From contig NZ_CP041151.1 in assembly GCF_006494715.1 (NCBI RefSeq), forward strand, positions 310,001-374,000: 64,000 nt of DNA, read 5' to 3'. Position 1 is the stretch's first letter, and each line of letters starts with the position of its first letter. Shown piece after piece: positions 18,327-30,700 of this stretch. Origin of the DNA: Shewanella sp. SNU WT4 (lineage in GTDB: Bacteria > Pseudomonadota > Gammaproteobacteria > Enterobacterales > Shewanellaceae). A model generated the notes under the pieces. That model saw only the letters and a program-made list of their open reading frames with translations, was not told the origin of the DNA and searched no databases. Both the position numbers and the translations under genes were made by a program.

Positions 18327-19748
18327 CAGCACGGCTATCGTTAATATTTCAAGCCGCCCAAGTAGCATGCCCGCCGCTAATGCCCACTTAGCGACATCGG
18401 GTAGGCTCGCAAAATTGCCTGCCGGACCAATAGTGCTACCAAGCCCAGGCCCTACGTTAGCCACTGCAGTAATAGCGCCAGTAAAGCTAGTCACAGGATC
18501 AAGGCCGGTGAGTACTAAGATCACCGACAACACTACTATTACCCCGAAGAAGAGTAAGAAAAACGTGATGATGGAGCGCACAATATCATCGGATATCGGC
18601 CGGCGATTATAGCGCTGCCTAAAGGCGCCGCTGGGGTGGATTTGCTGCTTTAATTGCTCGCGCATTATGGCGCCAGCAATTTGAAATCTAAAGATTTTGA
18701 TACCACCGGATGTTGAGCCCGAGCAACTACCAGAAAACAGCAAGAACAAGAAAATAATATTGGCGAGCGCTCCCCACTGGGTGTAATCCGTTAAGCCAAA
18801 GCCTGTGGTTGTGACGACTGAGACTACGTTAAAGCTAGTGAGGCGAATGGCGTCCATAAAGGTGAACTTATCTTGCGCCCATAACCATAGCGCAAGGCAT
18901 AAAGACACTAAGACAACAAACTTAAAGAAACCTATGACCTGGGCGTCACGCCAAACCATCAGGCTTTTTTGCCTAAGGCTTTGCATAAACATCAATAAGG
19001 GTAAGCCGCCAGCGAACATAAAAATGGTGCCAACCCAATGGGCTGAGTCACTAAAGTTGGCCATGGATTTATCAGAGGTTGAATAGCCGCCAGTGGATAG
19101 AGTGGTCATGGCATGATTAGTGGCATCAAACCAACTCATACCTGCCCAGCGATAACTAAGAGCGCATAGCAAGGTAAGGAGGATATACACGCAGAACAAG
19201 TGCTTGGCCATGCTCTGGGTGCGCGGCACGGTTTTATCGCTCCAGTCTGATGACTCAGTTCTAAAGAGGCGCATGCCGCCGACGTTAAGAAACGGCAAGA
19301 CAGCCACCGCCATCACAATAAAGCCTATTCCGCCTAGCCATTGCAATAATGACCGCCAAATCAAGATGCTATGAGCCATTGAATCTAAGTTCGACAATAC
19401 CGTTGAGCCTGTGGTGGTAATGCCTGACATGGTTTCAAAGAAGGCGTCGGTATAATTGATACCGTGATAGAGGGTAAAAGGCAGGGCGGCAAATAGACTC
19501 ACCACTATCCAAGTGAGGCTAGTGAGTAAAAACATATCGCGAATATTAAGTTGTAGCTGCTTACGTTCGCCGCCGCGTAAACATAAAGAGGCCACTACAC
19601 CTGTCGTTAGTACAGACACGATAAACGCCCCTAAGGTTTCTTCGCCATAAATTAACGAGAAAATTAGGGGGATCATCATAAAGCCCGCCATCATGGAGAG
19701 AAAAACTCCCAAGATGAACGTCAGCGGCCGCAGATTGAGCATGGGCAT
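18300..19748 (-). CDS. trkH: Trk-type potassium uptake protein TrkH, second copy
   Basis: About 482 residues, a TrkH/KtrB-family membrane protein with filter segments GITTTGSTV, TTLSTGGYSTS, VVTTTGFGLTDY and VANVGPGLG. It sits just downstream of trkA (9-nt gap), so trkA-trkH is an operon here, while the first trkH is on the opposite strand with hemG. The start is uncertain: ATG at 19748 or 19742, both weakly supported by a GG-containing sequence; the frame also has a TTG at 19754. Sequence divergence from the first copy suggests old paralogues with different affinity or ion use. Confidence 0.92.
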   Translation of the reverse strand: MPMLNLRPLTFILGVFLSMMAGFMMIPLIFSLIYGEETLGAFIVSVLTTGVVASLCLRGGERKQLQLNIRDMFLLTSLTWIVVSLFAALPFTLYHGINYTDAFFETMSGITTTGSTVLSNLDSMAHSILIWRSLLQWLGGIGFIVMAVAVLPFLNVGGMRLFRTESSDWSDKTVPRTQSMAKHLFCVYILLTLLCALSYRWAGMSWFDATNHAMTTLSTGGYSTSDKSMANFSDSAHWVGTIFMFAGGLPLLMFMQSLRQKSLMVWRDAQVIGFFKFVVLVSLCLALWLWAQDKFTFMDAIRLTSFNVVSVVTTTGFGLTDYTQWGALANIIFLFLLFSGSCSGSTSGGIKIFRFQIAGAIMREQLKQQIHPSGAFRQRYNRRPISDDIVRSIITFFLLFFGVIVVLSVILVLTGLDPVTSFTGAITAVANVGPGLGSTIGPAGNFASLPDVAKWALAAGMLLGRLEILTIAVLFHPSFWKY

Positions 19749-19757
19749 TACCAAGGT

Positions 19758-21167
19758 TTAAAAGAAAAAGGCACTCGGTTGGAACAGCTTCTCAACTTCA
19801 CCGATAAATTTCTTATTCACGAGAAATAAGATGACATGGTCACCTTGTTCGATGACAGTGCGATCGTGAGCCATTAAGACTTCATCATCACGCACTATGG
19901 CGCCAATGGTGGTGCCCGGCGGTAATTTAATATCTCCCACTTTTTTGCCAACCACCCGTGAAGTATTTTCATCGCCATGGGCAATGGCTTCAATAGCTTC
20001 GGCGGCGCCACGTCTTAAGGAGTAGACGTTACAAATATCACCTTGACGAATATGGGTCAGCAGGGCTGAAATCGTGGCTTGTTGCGGTGAAATGGCGATA
20101 TCAATATTGGCTTCTTGGACGATATCAACATAGGCTTCGCGCTGGATAAGCACCATGACTTTTTTGGCGCCCATGCGTTTAGCCAGTAAGGCTGACATTA
20201 TGTTGACTTCATCATCATTGGTGACCGCAATAAACACATCGGTTTGATCGATATGCTCTTCTAGCAGTAACTCTTGATCTGAGGCGTCGCCACAAAAAAC
20301 AGTCGTGTTTTCAAGCTTTTCAGATAAGACTTCAGCACGTAGGGCATTGTGCTCAATTAATTTAACTGAATGGCTGCGCTCAAGTTTCTTGGCGAGTCCG
20401 AGGCCAATATTACCACCACCGGCAATCATGATATTGCGATAGGAGTTGTCGAGCTTTTGCATTTCACTCATCACGGCGCGAATGTGGCGACTATCGGCCA
20501 CAAAGAAGACTTCGTCATCCGCTTCAATGATGGTGGAGCCGCGCGGCATGATAGCTTTGCCTTGACGGAAAATCGCTGCCACTCGGGTATCAATATTGGG
20601 CATATGTTCGCGCAGCGCCGATAGTGCATTACCGACTAACGGGCCGCCATAATAAGCACGCACCGCCACTAAGCTGACCTTGCCTTCAGCAAACTCCATT
20701 ACCTGTAAAGCCCCAGGGTAGGCGACTAAACGCTGAATGTAAGCAGTCACTAATTGCTCTGGCGCTATCAGCTCATCAATGACAAAACCACCGCGCGGGC
20801 GGCTATCGGCATTCTTAGTTTCACTATTGATAAACAGCTTTTCTTGTAGATTAAGATAAGCCTCAGAGCGAATGCGCGCGATTTTAGTTGGTGTGCCAAA
20901 TAAGGTGAAGGCCATTTGGCAGGCGGCCATATTGCATTCATCACTATTAGTTACGGCAATCAACATGTCCGCATCTTCAGCGCCCGCTTCTTTTAAAACA
21001 TCAGGGTGAGCGCCATGACCGACAACGACACGTAAATCGAACTTATCTTGCAACATTCTTAAGCGGTCGCGATTACTGTCGACTATGGTGATGTCATTGT
21101 TTTCATCAACTAAGTTTTCAGCTAAGGTGCCGCCTACTTGGCCTGCGCCTAAGATAATAATTTTCAT
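19758..21167 (-). CDS. trkA: Trk system potassium uptake protein TrkA
   Basis: A cytoplasmic regulatory subunit that binds NAD(H) or ATP and gates TrkH. The 469 residues show the tandem RCK layout: an N-terminal Rossmann motif [13 protein letters not shown] at residues 7-19, a first TrkA_C domain, a second Rossmann motif [13 protein letters not shown], and a second TrkA_C domain. It follows rsmB by 15 nt, the order rsmB-trkA being shared with E. coli, and probably serves both TrkH proteins. Confidence 0.95.
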   Translation of the reverse strand: MKIIILGAGQVGGTLAENLVDENNDITIVDSNRDRLRMLQDKFDLRVVVGHGAHPDVLKEAGAEDADMLIAVTNSDECNMAACQMAFTLFGTPTKIARIRSEAYLNLQEKLFINSETKNADSRPRGGFVIDELIAPEQLVTAYIQRLVAYPGALQVMEFAEGKVSLVAVRAYYGGPLVGNALSALREHMPNIDTRVAAIFRQGKAIMPRGSTIIEADDEVFFVADSRHIRAVMSEMQKLDNSYRNIMIAGGGNIGLGLAKKLERSHSVKLIEHNALRAEVLSEKLENTTVFCGDASDQELLLEEHIDQTDVFIAVTNDDEVNIMSALLAKRMGAKKVMVLIQREAYVDIVQEANIDIAISPQQATISALLTHIRQGDICNVYSLRRGAAEAIEAIAHGDENTSRVVGKKVGDIKLPPGTTIGAIVRDDEVLMAHDRTVIEQGDHVILFLVNKKFIGEVEKLFQPSAFFF

Positions 21168-21182
21168 GTCGTTGCCTGCTGG

Positions 21183-22466
21183 TTATTGTGCGGATTTATG
21201 CAGTAAGGCGTAATAGAAACCGTCCATTGCTTGGGTTCCTGGCAAAATTTGCCAACCCGTTTCCGCTGGTGCTTGCTGTGCGATTGGCACTAGTGTGGCA
21301 TCTTTTGTGCGCTCAAGAAAGGCTTGTATTTGCAGGGCATTTTCTTGGGGCAAGATAGAACAAGTGGCATAAAGCAATTGGCCACCCGGCTGTAACCACT
21401 GCCAGCAGTGATCCAAAATCTGGCGCTGCAGCTCAGCTAACTCTTCAATATCTTGTGATTTTCGCAGCCATTTAATATCTGGGTGGCGACGGATAACTCC
21501 AGTTGCAGAGCAGGGCGCGTCTAGCAAAATACGATCAAACTTATTGCCCTGCCACCAAGAGTCAATATTGGCAGCATCACCATGAATTATCTCAGCCGTA
21601 AACTGTAAACGCTGCATATTTTCTTTTACGCGCTGCAGGCGATTTTCATCAAAATCAACCGCTACCAGTTGGCAGTCAGCTTGCTCTAAAATATGACAGC
21701 TTTTACCGCCAGGGGCTGCGCAAGCATCTAAAATCAGCTCGCCATCTTTGGGGGCTAATAAAGTCGCTGCCCACTGCGCCGCGCCATCTTGCACTGATAC
21801 CGCGCCATCAAAAAATCCTGGCAATATGCCGACATCTTTAGGGCTTTCAAGCAAGATAGAATCTGGGCTAGAACCTGCGCTAGCCGCAATATCCGCTTGC
21901 GCTAATAAGGCTAAATACTCATCTCGAGTTTGATGATTGCGATTGTTGCGTAACCACATAGGCGGGCGCTGATGGCTTTGCTCTATGACGTGTTGCCAAT
22001 CATCGGGATAGGCTTGCTGCAGTCTTTTAATGATCCACGCTGGGGTATTAAATTTTAAGGTGTCATTGCTAGTGCTAAGTTCTGTAGCATTGCGCTGAAT
22101 GGTGCGTAATACGCCATTGATGACTTTTACCATGCCTTCAAACTTAAGCTGACGGCATGCTTCAGCGGTTTCAGAAATAGCGGCATGGGGCGGAATACGT
22201 GTGAAATACAGCTGATAGCAGCCCACTAACAATAACTGATAAATGATCCGCTGCTTGCCTTTAAAAGGCTTACTTAAACAGTCACTCACGCATTTATCTA
22301 ACTGCGGCAGCGCTCGCATTACCCCGTAGCAAATCTCGGCTAATAAGGCTTTATCTTTGCCATTAGTAAGATGTTGCTGTTGATTGGGCAAAGCCACTGA
22401 AAGGGATAATCCTTTCTCCAGTACATCAAATAAGGCTTTAGCGGCCAGCGCGCGTAAGTTCATCAT
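21183..22466 (-). CDS. rsmB: 16S rRNA m5C967 methyltransferase
   Basis: It methylates C967 of 16S rRNA using SAM. The 427 residues comprise an N-terminal NusB-like RNA-binding domain ([13 protein letters not shown]) and a C-terminal Rossmann methyltransferase with the SAM loop [32 protein letters not shown] and the catalytic Cys in [11 protein letters not shown]. The start ATG at 22466 overlaps the fmt stop (ATGA), so translation is coupled. Longer in-frame sequence upstream is fmt coding region. Confidence 0.95.
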   Translation of the reverse strand: MMNLRALAAKALFDVLEKGLSLSVALPNQQQHLTNGKDKALLAEICYGVMRALPQLDKCVSDCLSKPFKGKQRIIYQLLLVGCYQLYFTRIPPHAAISETAEACRQLKFEGMVKVINGVLRTIQRNATELSTSNDTLKFNTPAWIIKRLQQAYPDDWQHVIEQSHQRPPMWLRNNRNHQTRDEYLALLAQADIAASAGSSPDSILLESPKDVGILPGFFDGAVSVQDGAAQWAATLLAPKDGELILDACAAPGGKSCHILEQADCQLVAVDFDENRLQRVKENMQRLQFTAEIIHGDAANIDSWWQGNKFDRILLDAPCSATGVIRRHPDIKWLRKSQDIEELAELQRQILDHCWQWLQPGGQLLYATCSILPQENALQIQAFLERTKDATLVPIAQQAPAETGWQILPGTQAMDGFYYALLHKSAQ

Positions 22467-23422
22467 GCGTTTGGTTCCTGCGTTAGTTGGCTGCCAGGGA
22501 CAAACCATTCTGAGCGTGAGTTAAGAATATCGGCAAAAGCGAGTGGCTTTTTACCTGGTAATTGCAAAGTAGTCAGCACTATCACGCCATCAGTGGTAGC
22601 GATTTCAAGCCCAGCTTTAGTCGCGGCTAATACGGTGCCTGGCGCTTCGGTGCATTGTGTGGCTTTGACTTCGGCTTGCCATACCTTGATGGTTTGGCCT
22701 TGTAATTCAAAGTAACTGACTGGCCATGGGTTAAAGGCGCGAACTTCTCGCCACAGATTAACCGCAGGCTTATGCCAGTCTAACTGAGCTTCTTCTTTGG
22801 ATAATTTCTCTGCATAGTTAGCCAGTGACTCATCTTGCTTAATGGCGGTAATGCTGCCATCGCTTAAGCCAGTTAAGGTTTGCAATAAAGCCTCAGGCCC
22901 TTGCGCCGCGAGCTTTTCATATAAGCTTGCTGAGGTATCGCTATCTTCAATCGGCAGATAAGTTTTTAACAGCATGTCGCCAGTATCTAAGCCCACATCC
23001 ATTTGCATAATGGTGACGCCCGTTTCACTGTCGCCCGCCCATAATGCGCGCTGAATTGGCGCCGCGCCGCGCCAGCGTGGCAGCAGTGAACCGTGGACGT
23101 TGATGCAACCCATGGCCGGCATATCGAGCACGACTTTCGGCAAGATTAAGCCGTAAGCGACTACGACCATGAGGTCGGCATTTAACGCAGCTAACTCTTG
23201 TTGCGCTGGCTCTTGTCGCAGCGAACTTGGCTGATAGACCTCAATATTGTGCGCTTGCGCCAGTGCTTTTACTGGGCTTGGAGTTAATTTTTTACCGCGG
23301 CCAGCTGGGCGATCAGGCTGGGTATACACAGCAATCACATTATGGTGCGAGTCAATTAAGGCCTGTAAGTGGCGAGCGGCAAAATCCGGGGTACCGGCAA
23401 AAATAATATTAAGTGGCTTCAA
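22463..23422 (-). CDS. fmt: Methionyl-tRNA formyltransferase
   Basis: It formylates initiator Met-tRNA using 10-formyl-THF. The 319 residues start with [17 protein letters not shown]; the catalytic block [20 protein letters not shown] and the [10 protein letters not shown] motif are intact, followed by the C-terminal OB-like tRNA-binding domain. The loop usually written HASLLP reads HGSLLP here. It lies 16 nt downstream of def, the classical def-fmt-rsmB-trkA operon. Confidence 0.96.
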   Translation of the reverse strand: MKPLNIIFAGTPDFAARHLQALIDSHHNVIAVYTQPDRPAGRGKKLTPSPVKALAQAHNIEVYQPSSLRQEPAQQELAALNADLMVVVAYGLILPKVVLDMPAMGCINVHGSLLPRWRGAAPIQRALWAGDSETGVTIMQMDVGLDTGDMLLKTYLPIEDSDTSASLYEKLAAQGPEALLQTLTGLSDGSITAIKQDESLANYAEKLSKEEAQLDWHKPAVNLWREVRAFNPWPVSYFELQGQTIKVWQAEVKATQCTEAPGTVLAATKAGLEIATTDGVIVLTTLQLPGKKPLAFADILNSRSEWFVPGSQLTQEPNA

Positions 23423-23438
23423 GTGCTGTCCTTTTATT

Positions 23439-23948
23439 TCAATCTTGGGTCTGTTGTTTGGCGGCTTTTTCGAGTTTTTGTCGAATGCGCTGACGTTTAA
23501 GCGGCGACAAATAATCTACAAACAACTTACCTTGAAGGTGATCCATCTCATGTTGAATGCAGATGGCAAAGAGTTCGTCGGCATCGACACTAAAGGTCTC
23601 ACCGAATCTGTCTTGCGCTGTAATTGTGACTCGCTCGGCGCGGTCAACCTTGGCATAAATACCAGGGACAGACAGGCAGCCCTCTTCATTGCCGTAATTA
23701 CCACACTGGTTTGACAGTACAGGATTAATAAACACCTTAGGGCGCTCAACTTCATCTTGTAAATCCATGACTATCAATTGTTGATGACAATCCACTTGAG
23801 TCGCAGCCAGACCTATGCCCTTTTGGTGGTACATGGTTTCAAACATGCTATCAATTTGCTGTTGCAGTGGCTCACCAAAGTCAGTAACCGCTTTAGCTAT
23901 GGTGCGCAACCTTTCATCAGGAAAACGTAATACATTGAGTAAAGCCAT
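23439..23948 (-). CDS. def: Peptide deformylase
   Basis: It removes the formyl group from nascent proteins. The 169 residues carry all three metal/active-site motifs: [17 protein letters not shown] (Cys ligand) and QHEMDHLQG (two His ligands, catalytic Glu). It is first gene of def-fmt-rsmB-trkA-trkH on the minus strand and divergent from the LysM protein. Confidence 0.97.
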   Translation of the reverse strand: MALLNVLRFPDERLRTIAKAVTDFGEPLQQQIDSMFETMYHQKGIGLAATQVDCHQQLIVMDLQDEVERPKVFINPVLSNQCGNYGNEEGCLSVPGIYAKVDRAERVTITAQDRFGETFSVDADELFAICIQHEMDHLQGKLFVDYLSPLKRQRIRQKLEKAAKQQTQD

Positions 23949-24084
23949 AGGTAAACTCTTAACAAGTATGTCAAAATTAAACCAGTTGGTTATACTGGCA
24001 GCTAGTATGGAATTAATTTTAATCCTTCAGGGCAAGCAATAATAGTAAAAGCTTGTTGATGGACTTAAGAACAAGGATGGCTCG

Positions 24085-25176
24085 ATGAAACGATTGCTGC
24101 TTTCTTTATCATTATTGCTAAGTGCAGCCTCGGTGAATGGTGATGTCATCACCCTAAAACCTGGTCATCCTGAGGCGTATGTCGTCGCTAAAGGCGATAC
24201 GCTTTGGGATATTTCGGCGCATTTCCTGCAAGACCCTTGGCGCTGGCCAACACTCTGGGGCGCCAACCCGCAAATTGCTAACCCGCATCTTATTTATCCT
24301 GGTGATCAACTGACCTTAGTCTTTATTGATGGCGAACCCAGATTAGTCAAAAAGCCCATGTTATCTAAGCAAGCGCAGGGACGAATTGAGCCCAAGGGCG
24401 GCGCCATTCCTGCGGTTAATTTAGCGCTTATTCGTCCTTATTTAATTCATAATCGTGTGGTTGGCGCCGATTGGTTTGCCAAGCAACCTATGCTCATGGC
24501 TGGCGAAAGCCCATCACTTAATCATATCGCGGGTGAAGTCGTCTTTATCGATGCCGTGCTAGAAACCGGTGCCAAGATTGGTTTATATGAACCTGGGCGG
24601 CGCTTTGTACGCCAGCAAGATGGTAGTCAGTTAGGTCAAGAAGTGATTTTAACGGCGACAGCTCGAGTGATTGAGTCAGGCGAGATTTCAAAAGTTGAAT
24701 TACTCACTAGTTTTCGTGAAGCAAGGCCTGGTAATCGCATCATAACTCTTGAAGATGATGCCTTGTTATCGGCGCAATTTATGCCAAAAGCCGCCACAGT
24801 GAAAGATGCTAAAGTGCTAGCTTCGGCCATTAATATTCTTGAAATGGGTAAGCTTGATGTTGCTTATATTGACCGCGGCCAAGTGGATGGCGTAACCACG
24901 GGCGATGTGTTTGCTATTACCCGTACGGGCGATAAAGTCGTGATGGGTAAAGATGGCATACCTGTGCCGAGTACCGATAGAACCACTTACGATAGGTTTA
25001 TGGCGCTGATGTCAGATGATAGAACTCGCCAAATGCCCGCCACTTACCATGGCAATATGTTGGTGTTTAAAACATTTGAGAACACCAGTTTAGGCCTCAT
25101 CATGGTTAATGAACAGCCGGTGCGGATTGATGACAATCTCATCATTCCTGAGCAAGTTTCTGTGTTGCGGGAATAA
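24085..25176 (+). CDS. Exported LysM-domain protein
   Basis: 363 residues with a signal peptide (MKRLLLSLSLLLSAASVNG) and one LysM domain at about residues 30-75 (YVVAKGDTLWDISAHFLQDPWRWPTLW), predicted to bind peptidoglycan. The remaining ~290 residues have no recognised catalytic motif. A gene of this kind commonly sits between def and dprA in gammaproteobacteria. Its role is unknown; cell-envelope attachment is inferred. It is 14 nt upstream of dprA and probably co-transcribed. Confidence 0.85.
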   Translation: MKRLLLSLSLLLSAASVNGDVITLKPGHPEAYVVAKGDTLWDISAHFLQDPWRWPTLWGANPQIANPHLIYPGDQLTLVFIDGEPRLVKKPMLSKQAQGRIEPKGGAIPAVNLALIRPYLIHNRVVGADWFAKQPMLMAGESPSLNHIAGEVVFIDAVLETGAKIGLYEPGRRFVRQQDGSQLGQEVILTATARVIESGEISKVELLTSFREARPGNRIITLEDDALLSAQFMPKAATVKDAKVLASAINILEMGKLDVAYIDRGQVDGVTTGDVFAITRTGDKVVMGKDGIPVPSTDRTTYDRFMALMSDDRTRQMPATYHGNMLVFKTFENTSLGLIMVNEQPVRIDDNLIIPEQVSVLRE

Positions 25177-25190
25177 TTATTGCGACATCA

Positions 25191-26279
25191 GTGCCTGATG
25201 CATTAGTTGTTGCTGCGATATCTGGTCTCGGGCTGACCAAGGTTCAACAACTGTTAGAGCGAATGACGCTGCCAGAATTACGGCAGCGTTTATTGTCGGA
25301 TATCGACTCTTTGGGCCTAAGTGCCCAAACTGTATCGAAAGTGGCTTATCACGAGCAGAAAGTTGAGCAAGCCCTTGTGTGGCAGAGCCAAGATAAGTCC
25401 CATCACATTATTGGTTTTGATCATCCTAACTACCCACCGCTGTTAAAAACTATTTCAAATCCGCCCATGGTGTTATTTGCCATAGGTGATATTAATCAGT
25501 TGCTGCAACCGAGTTTAGCCATAGTTGGCAGTCGCCAAGCCTCATTAGCAGGTAAAGCCTTGACCTATGATTTGTGCTGCCAATTGGCTCAGCAAGGGCT
25601 TTCAATTGTCAGTGGTATGGCGGCAGGCATTGATGGGGTTGCGCATCAGGCCGCGTTAGCTGTACAAGGCAATACAGTGGCCGTGCTGGGTACTGGGGTT
25701 GATGTGGTGTATCCCAGACGGCATTTGAGCTTATATCAAACGCTTAAAGCTAATGCTTGTGTGATTAGCGAGTTTTGGCCGCAAACCCAAGCCTATGCCA
25801 CTAATTTCCCGCGGCGTAATCGGATTATCTCTGGCATGAGCCTTGGGGTGGTGGCTACTGAGGCGCGGATTAAAAGTGGCTCCTTAGTGACCGCTAAGCT
25901 TGCGTTAGAGCAGGGACGTGATGTGTTTGCCGTGCCAGGTAATGTGGCCAGTGGCGATCACGAAGGTTGCCACTATTTAATCCAACAAGGCGCTAAACTG
26001 GTGCAGAATGCGGCCGATATTGTTGATGAGTTACACAGTTTATGTGGTCTCCATGTGCAAGAAGTGCGAAAATTCGCGCCAACGCTTACCACTGAATGCT
26101 GCCAGTTGCCATTTGCTTCGCTGTTAGCTAGTGTAAAATATGAAGCAACATCAATCGATGAGGTCATTGAACATAGTGGTAAATCCGTGGATCTAGTATT
26201 AGAGCAATTGCTTGAACTTGAGTTGCAAGGGTGGGTTGCTGCGGTACCCGGTGGTTATGTCAGACTTAAGAGGAACTAG
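25191..26279 (+). CDS. dprA: DNA-processing protein DprA (Smf)
   Basis: It binds single-stranded DNA entering during natural transformation and loads RecA. The 362 residues show the Rossmann-like core: [64 protein letters not shown] and VPGNV. A C-terminal winged-helix segment follows ([29 protein letters not shown]). The start is uncertain: GTG at 25191 is 14 nt after the LysM stop and lacks a good ribosome site, whereas an in-frame ATT at 25179 is better placed after CGGGA. Confidence 0.93.
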   Translation: MPDALVVAAISGLGLTKVQQLLERMTLPELRQRLLSDIDSLGLSAQTVSKVAYHEQKVEQALVWQSQDKSHHIIGFDHPNYPPLLKTISNPPMVLFAIGDINQLLQPSLAIVGSRQASLAGKALTYDLCCQLAQQGLSIVSGMAAGIDGVAHQAALAVQGNTVAVLGTGVDVVYPRRHLSLYQTLKANACVISEFWPQTQAYATNFPRRNRIISGMSLGVVATEARIKSGSLVTAKLALEQGRDVFAVPGNVASGDHEGCHYLIQQGAKLVQNAADIVDELHSLCGLHVQEVRKFAPTLTTECCQLPFASLLASVKYEATSIDEVIEHSGKSVDLVLEQLLELELQGWVAAVPGGYVRLKRN

Positions 26280-26281
26280 TT

Positions 26282-26752
26282 ATGTTCGATATCCTCATGT
26301 ATTTATTCGAGAACTACGTTCACAGTGAAGTAGATCTCACTGTGGATGAAGATGAGCTGACACAAGAGCTAACCCGTGCCGGTTTTCATCAAGCCGATAT
26401 CCTTAAAGCCCTCACTTGGCTTGAGCGATTAGGTGAGTTGCAAGAGGGCGACAAGCCCTATTTATGCAACCATAAGCAAACGTCGTTTCGCATTTATACC
26501 GATGCAGAAATGGCCAAGATAGATGTTGAATGTCGTGGCTTTATTTTGTTTTTAGAGCAAATCCAAGTATTGAATGTTGAAACCCGTGAAATGGTGATTG
26601 ATAGGGTTATGGCACTGGATGAGACTGTGATGGTGCTTGATGATTTAAAATGGGTCATCCTCATGGTGCTATTTAATGTACCTGGCTATGAATCTGCCTA
26701 CGAGCAAATGGAAGATCTGATCTTTGAAGAGCCTGTGGGCATGCTGCACTAG
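26282..26752 (+). CDS. smg: Smg family protein (DUF494)
   Basis: 156 residues, co-linear with E. coli Smg (157), starting [16 protein letters not shown]. The protein is acidic and of unknown function. It begins 2 nt after dprA, and the dprA-smg pair is conserved widely. A strong terminator follows at 26823. Confidence 0.93.
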   Translation: MFDILMYLFENYVHSEVDLTVDEDELTQELTRAGFHQADILKALTWLERLGELQEGDKPYLCNHKQTSFRIYTDAEMAKIDVECRGFILFLEQIQVLNVETREMVIDRVMALDETVMVLDDLKWVILMVLFNVPGYESAYEQMEDLIFEEPVGMLH

Positions 26753-26822
26753 CCTGCGAAGCTGATTGTCTTGGTAGTCATGACCACCAAATAAATCGTC
26801 ATTGTGTAAATATCAAGATATC

Positions 26823-26869
26823 AGGGCGCCAGCGAGACTCATTAACATCGCGCTGGCGCCCTTTGTTTT
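26823..26869 (+). terminator. Terminator after smg
   Basis: A 12-bp GC-rich stem (26823-26834 with 26851-26862) is followed by TTTGTTTT. The rest of the 302-nt gap up to 27054 shows no gene. Confidence 0.85.
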
Positions 26870-27054
26870 GCCCCGCTTGTTACTGGCGCTAAGTTTGAGT
26901 TGTTACTCACAGCCGTTTTACTCGCATCAAACTTAGGTTTAACCCATTCCACTTTGCGTGCTAAGGCCGTAGCCTAGTTAACCCTTAGATTTAGCGGTAT
27001 CCACATCTAGGGCTTGCAGGTAAAATGATCAGTCATTTTATGTTGTGAGGCACT

Positions 27055-27618
27055 ATGTCTAAGATTGATCAGCAATTATTTACGGCGCATGAGCATGCGT
27101 TGGAAAAGGCATATGAGCAGTGCCCTGTCTGCGGCTCTGAGTTATCGGTACGTCACAGCAAACATGGCGGCTTTATCGGTTGCAATAATTACCCCAATTG
27201 CGATTACACTCGGCCGTTAGTTCAGCATGAAAGCATAGAAACCCAAGTGATTGAGGGCTCGCAATGCCCTGATTGCGGCCATGAACTCGCGGTTAAATCT
27301 GGCCGTTTTGGCATTTTTATTGGCTGCACCCAATATCCTATCTGCCAACATATCGAAAAAACGGCGGCAGATAATCATGACCCGATTAGTTGCCCGCAAT
27401 GCCAGCAAGGTAACTTAGAGCAAAGAACTAGCCGCTACGGCAAGAGTTTTTATGCGTGCAATCATTATCCTAAGTGTAAATTTCTGGTGAATTACCCTCC
27501 GGTTGCTAAGGCCTGTCCAAGTTGCGGCTTTGGTATTTTACTTGAGCGCAAAGGCGCAGGCGGTAATCGCCTCGAATGCCCGAATAAACCCTGCAAATAT
27601 AAATGTGCCGTTGACTAA
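27055..27618 (+). CDS. yrdD: Topoisomerase-type zinc-ribbon protein (YrdD-like)
   Basis: 187 residues with four consecutive four-cysteine zinc ribbons of the topoisomerase I C-terminal type. Each begins CPxC (residues about 23, 72, 115, 152) and ends with CNNYPNC, CTQYPIC, CNHYPKC and CPNKPC. There is no topoisomerase catalytic domain; DNA binding is inferred. The position smg-(zinc ribbon)-tsaC-aroE is that of E. coli yrdD. Confidence 0.88.
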   Translation: MSKIDQQLFTAHEHALEKAYEQCPVCGSELSVRHSKHGGFIGCNNYPNCDYTRPLVQHESIETQVIEGSQCPDCGHELAVKSGRFGIFIGCTQYPICQHIEKTAADNHDPISCPQCQQGNLEQRTSRYGKSFYACNHYPKCKFLVNYPPVAKACPSCGFGILLERKGAGGNRLECPNKPCKYKCAVD

Positions 27619-27765
27619 GCGGCGACTCATCCATGAGTTGCAGCGCCATTAGCCATAGGTATAATTTCGCCACTGCGATTGCGGGGTAAGTACAGCGCCA
27701 GTGATTGAGCGCGGTTTTTGAAAGACAACGAATTCAACATTCATTTGATGGAAGGTATGTACGGC

Positions 27766-29279
<1,514 letters not shown>

Positions 29280-29300
29280 AGTTATTGCTAAGGCTTAGAG

Positions 29301-29738
29301 TTACTGATTCACCATGTTGGCGGCAAGCTCGCTGATTGCTTGGTAAATGGCGACTTGATGGGCGGTTTCTTTAACTTGAGTGCTGAGCGCTTTATCCATG
29401 CACAGTAGCCACTGATCTTTAAGCTCAGTCGTGACGGCAAAAGGCATGTGGCGAGCACGCAGCGCCGGATGCCCATGCTTTTGCTCAAACAGTGCCGGGC
29501 CGCCTAACCAGCCACTTAAAAATTCAAACAGCTTTTGTTGTGACTCGGCAATGGGCGCTCTATGCATGGCCAGTAGCGCTTGGGTGTCTGGGTTGGTTTG
29601 CATTTCTTGGTAAAAGGCACTGGCGATATTGGCAATAGTGTCGGCGCCGCCAATCAAATCATAAGCATTAGATTGTTGCGCTTGGCGCGCAGTAGGCGCT
29701 ACAGGCACGGGCTTAAACAGCTTAGTGAGCCACTTCAT
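29301..29738 (-). CDS. Group II truncated haemoglobin
   Basis: 145 residues; the globin core begins at YDLIGG (residue 26). The family signature GGPALFEQKHGHPALRARHMPF gives the proximal haem ligand His97 (RHMPF) and Trp110 at the G8 position, both typical of group II (TrHbO). It could detoxify NO or peroxide or deliver oxygen; this is inferred from the family. The N-terminal ~25 residues are proline-rich and extra. It lies on the opposite strand between hemF and aroE. Confidence 0.88.
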   Translation of the reverse strand: MKWLTKLFKPVPVAPTARQAQQSNAYDLIGGADTIANIASAFYQEMQTNPDTQALLAMHRAPIAESQQKLFEFLSGWLGGPALFEQKHGHPALRARHMPFAVTTELKDQWLLCMDKALSTQVKETAHQVAIYQAISELAANMVNQ

Positions 29739-29866
29739 GGTATTACTGTATCCTTTATCTGCTAAAGTCGTGATTAACTAACGTCTTGCCATCCGCTGAT
29801 GGTATGGATTGCGCCTTTTCTGCCTCTAGGTAAACTAAGACGCTAGATAATTGCTAAGGGGTTTTA

Positions 29867-30700
29867 ATGACTGATAAATATGCGCTATTTGGCAAACCAG
29901 TGAGTCAAAGTCGCTCGCCATTTATTCATAGCTGTTTTGCGGCCCAATTTAATCAAGTAATCGATTATCAAGCAATTCTGATTGCCGCAGACAGCGATTT
30001 CTTGGCGGACGTTCAAGCTTTTGCTCGTGCTGGCGGCCAAGGCGCTAATGTTACCGCGCCTTATAAAGAGATGGCCTATCAAATTTGCAGGCAATTATCT
30101 CCTGCTGCCGCACTCGCTGGCGCCGTTAATACCTTACTCTTTTTATCCGATGGCAGCATCAGTGGCGATAACACCGATGGGATTGGTTTAGTGCGAGATT
30201 TAGAGCGCATTACCTCGCTTAACGGTAAGCGAGTCTTACTCATAGGTGCTGGCGGCGCCGCGCGCGGTTGTATCTTACCTTTACTCGAGTCAGGAATTAA
30301 CGCGCTTACTTTGACTAATCGCACTTTGCATAAAGCGCGGCACTTGTGTGAGCTGTTTGCGGCTCATGTTCCGGCTGAAGTATCGCTAACGAGTCATGCA
30401 TTGGCAGAGTTAGCGAATGATTACGACATCATTATCAATTCAACGTCAGCAGGTTTAGGTGGTGAGTTGCCCGCCCTCGATGCGCGCGTGGTAAAGGGAA
30501 GTCTCTGTTATGACATGGTGTACGGCGCAGGCTTAACCTTGTTTAACCAGTGGGCATTTACTGCGGGTGCTAAACAAGTACATGATGGCCTTGGCATGTT
30601 AGTGGGTCAGGCCGCGGTTAGTTTTCAATTATGGCGCAAGCAAACGCCAGATATAGAGCCTGTATTAACTCAGCTAAGGCTGCAATTGGAGCAAGCATGA
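29867..30700 (+). CDS. aroE: Shikimate dehydrogenase (NADP+)
   Basis: It reduces 3-dehydroshikimate to shikimate in aromatic amino acid synthesis. The 277 residues contain the substrate site FGKPVSQSRSPFIHSCF, NVTAPYKEMA with the catalytic Lys, NTDGIGLVRDLE, and the nucleotide motif GAGGAARGCI with NRT for NADP preference. Its stop overlaps the yrdB start (ATGA), and the order tsaC-aroE-yrdB is as in E. coli. Confidence 0.96.
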   Translation: MTDKYALFGKPVSQSRSPFIHSCFAAQFNQVIDYQAILIAADSDFLADVQAFARAGGQGANVTAPYKEMAYQICRQLSPAAALAGAVNTLLFLSDGSISGDNTDGIGLVRDLERITSLNGKRVLLIGAGGAARGCILPLLESGINALTLTNRTLHKARHLCELFAAHVPAEVSLTSHALAELANDYDIIINSTSAGLGGELPALDARVVKGSLCYDMVYGAGLTLFNQWAFTAGAKQVHDGLGMLVGQAAVSFQLWRKQTPDIEPVLTQLRLQLEQA

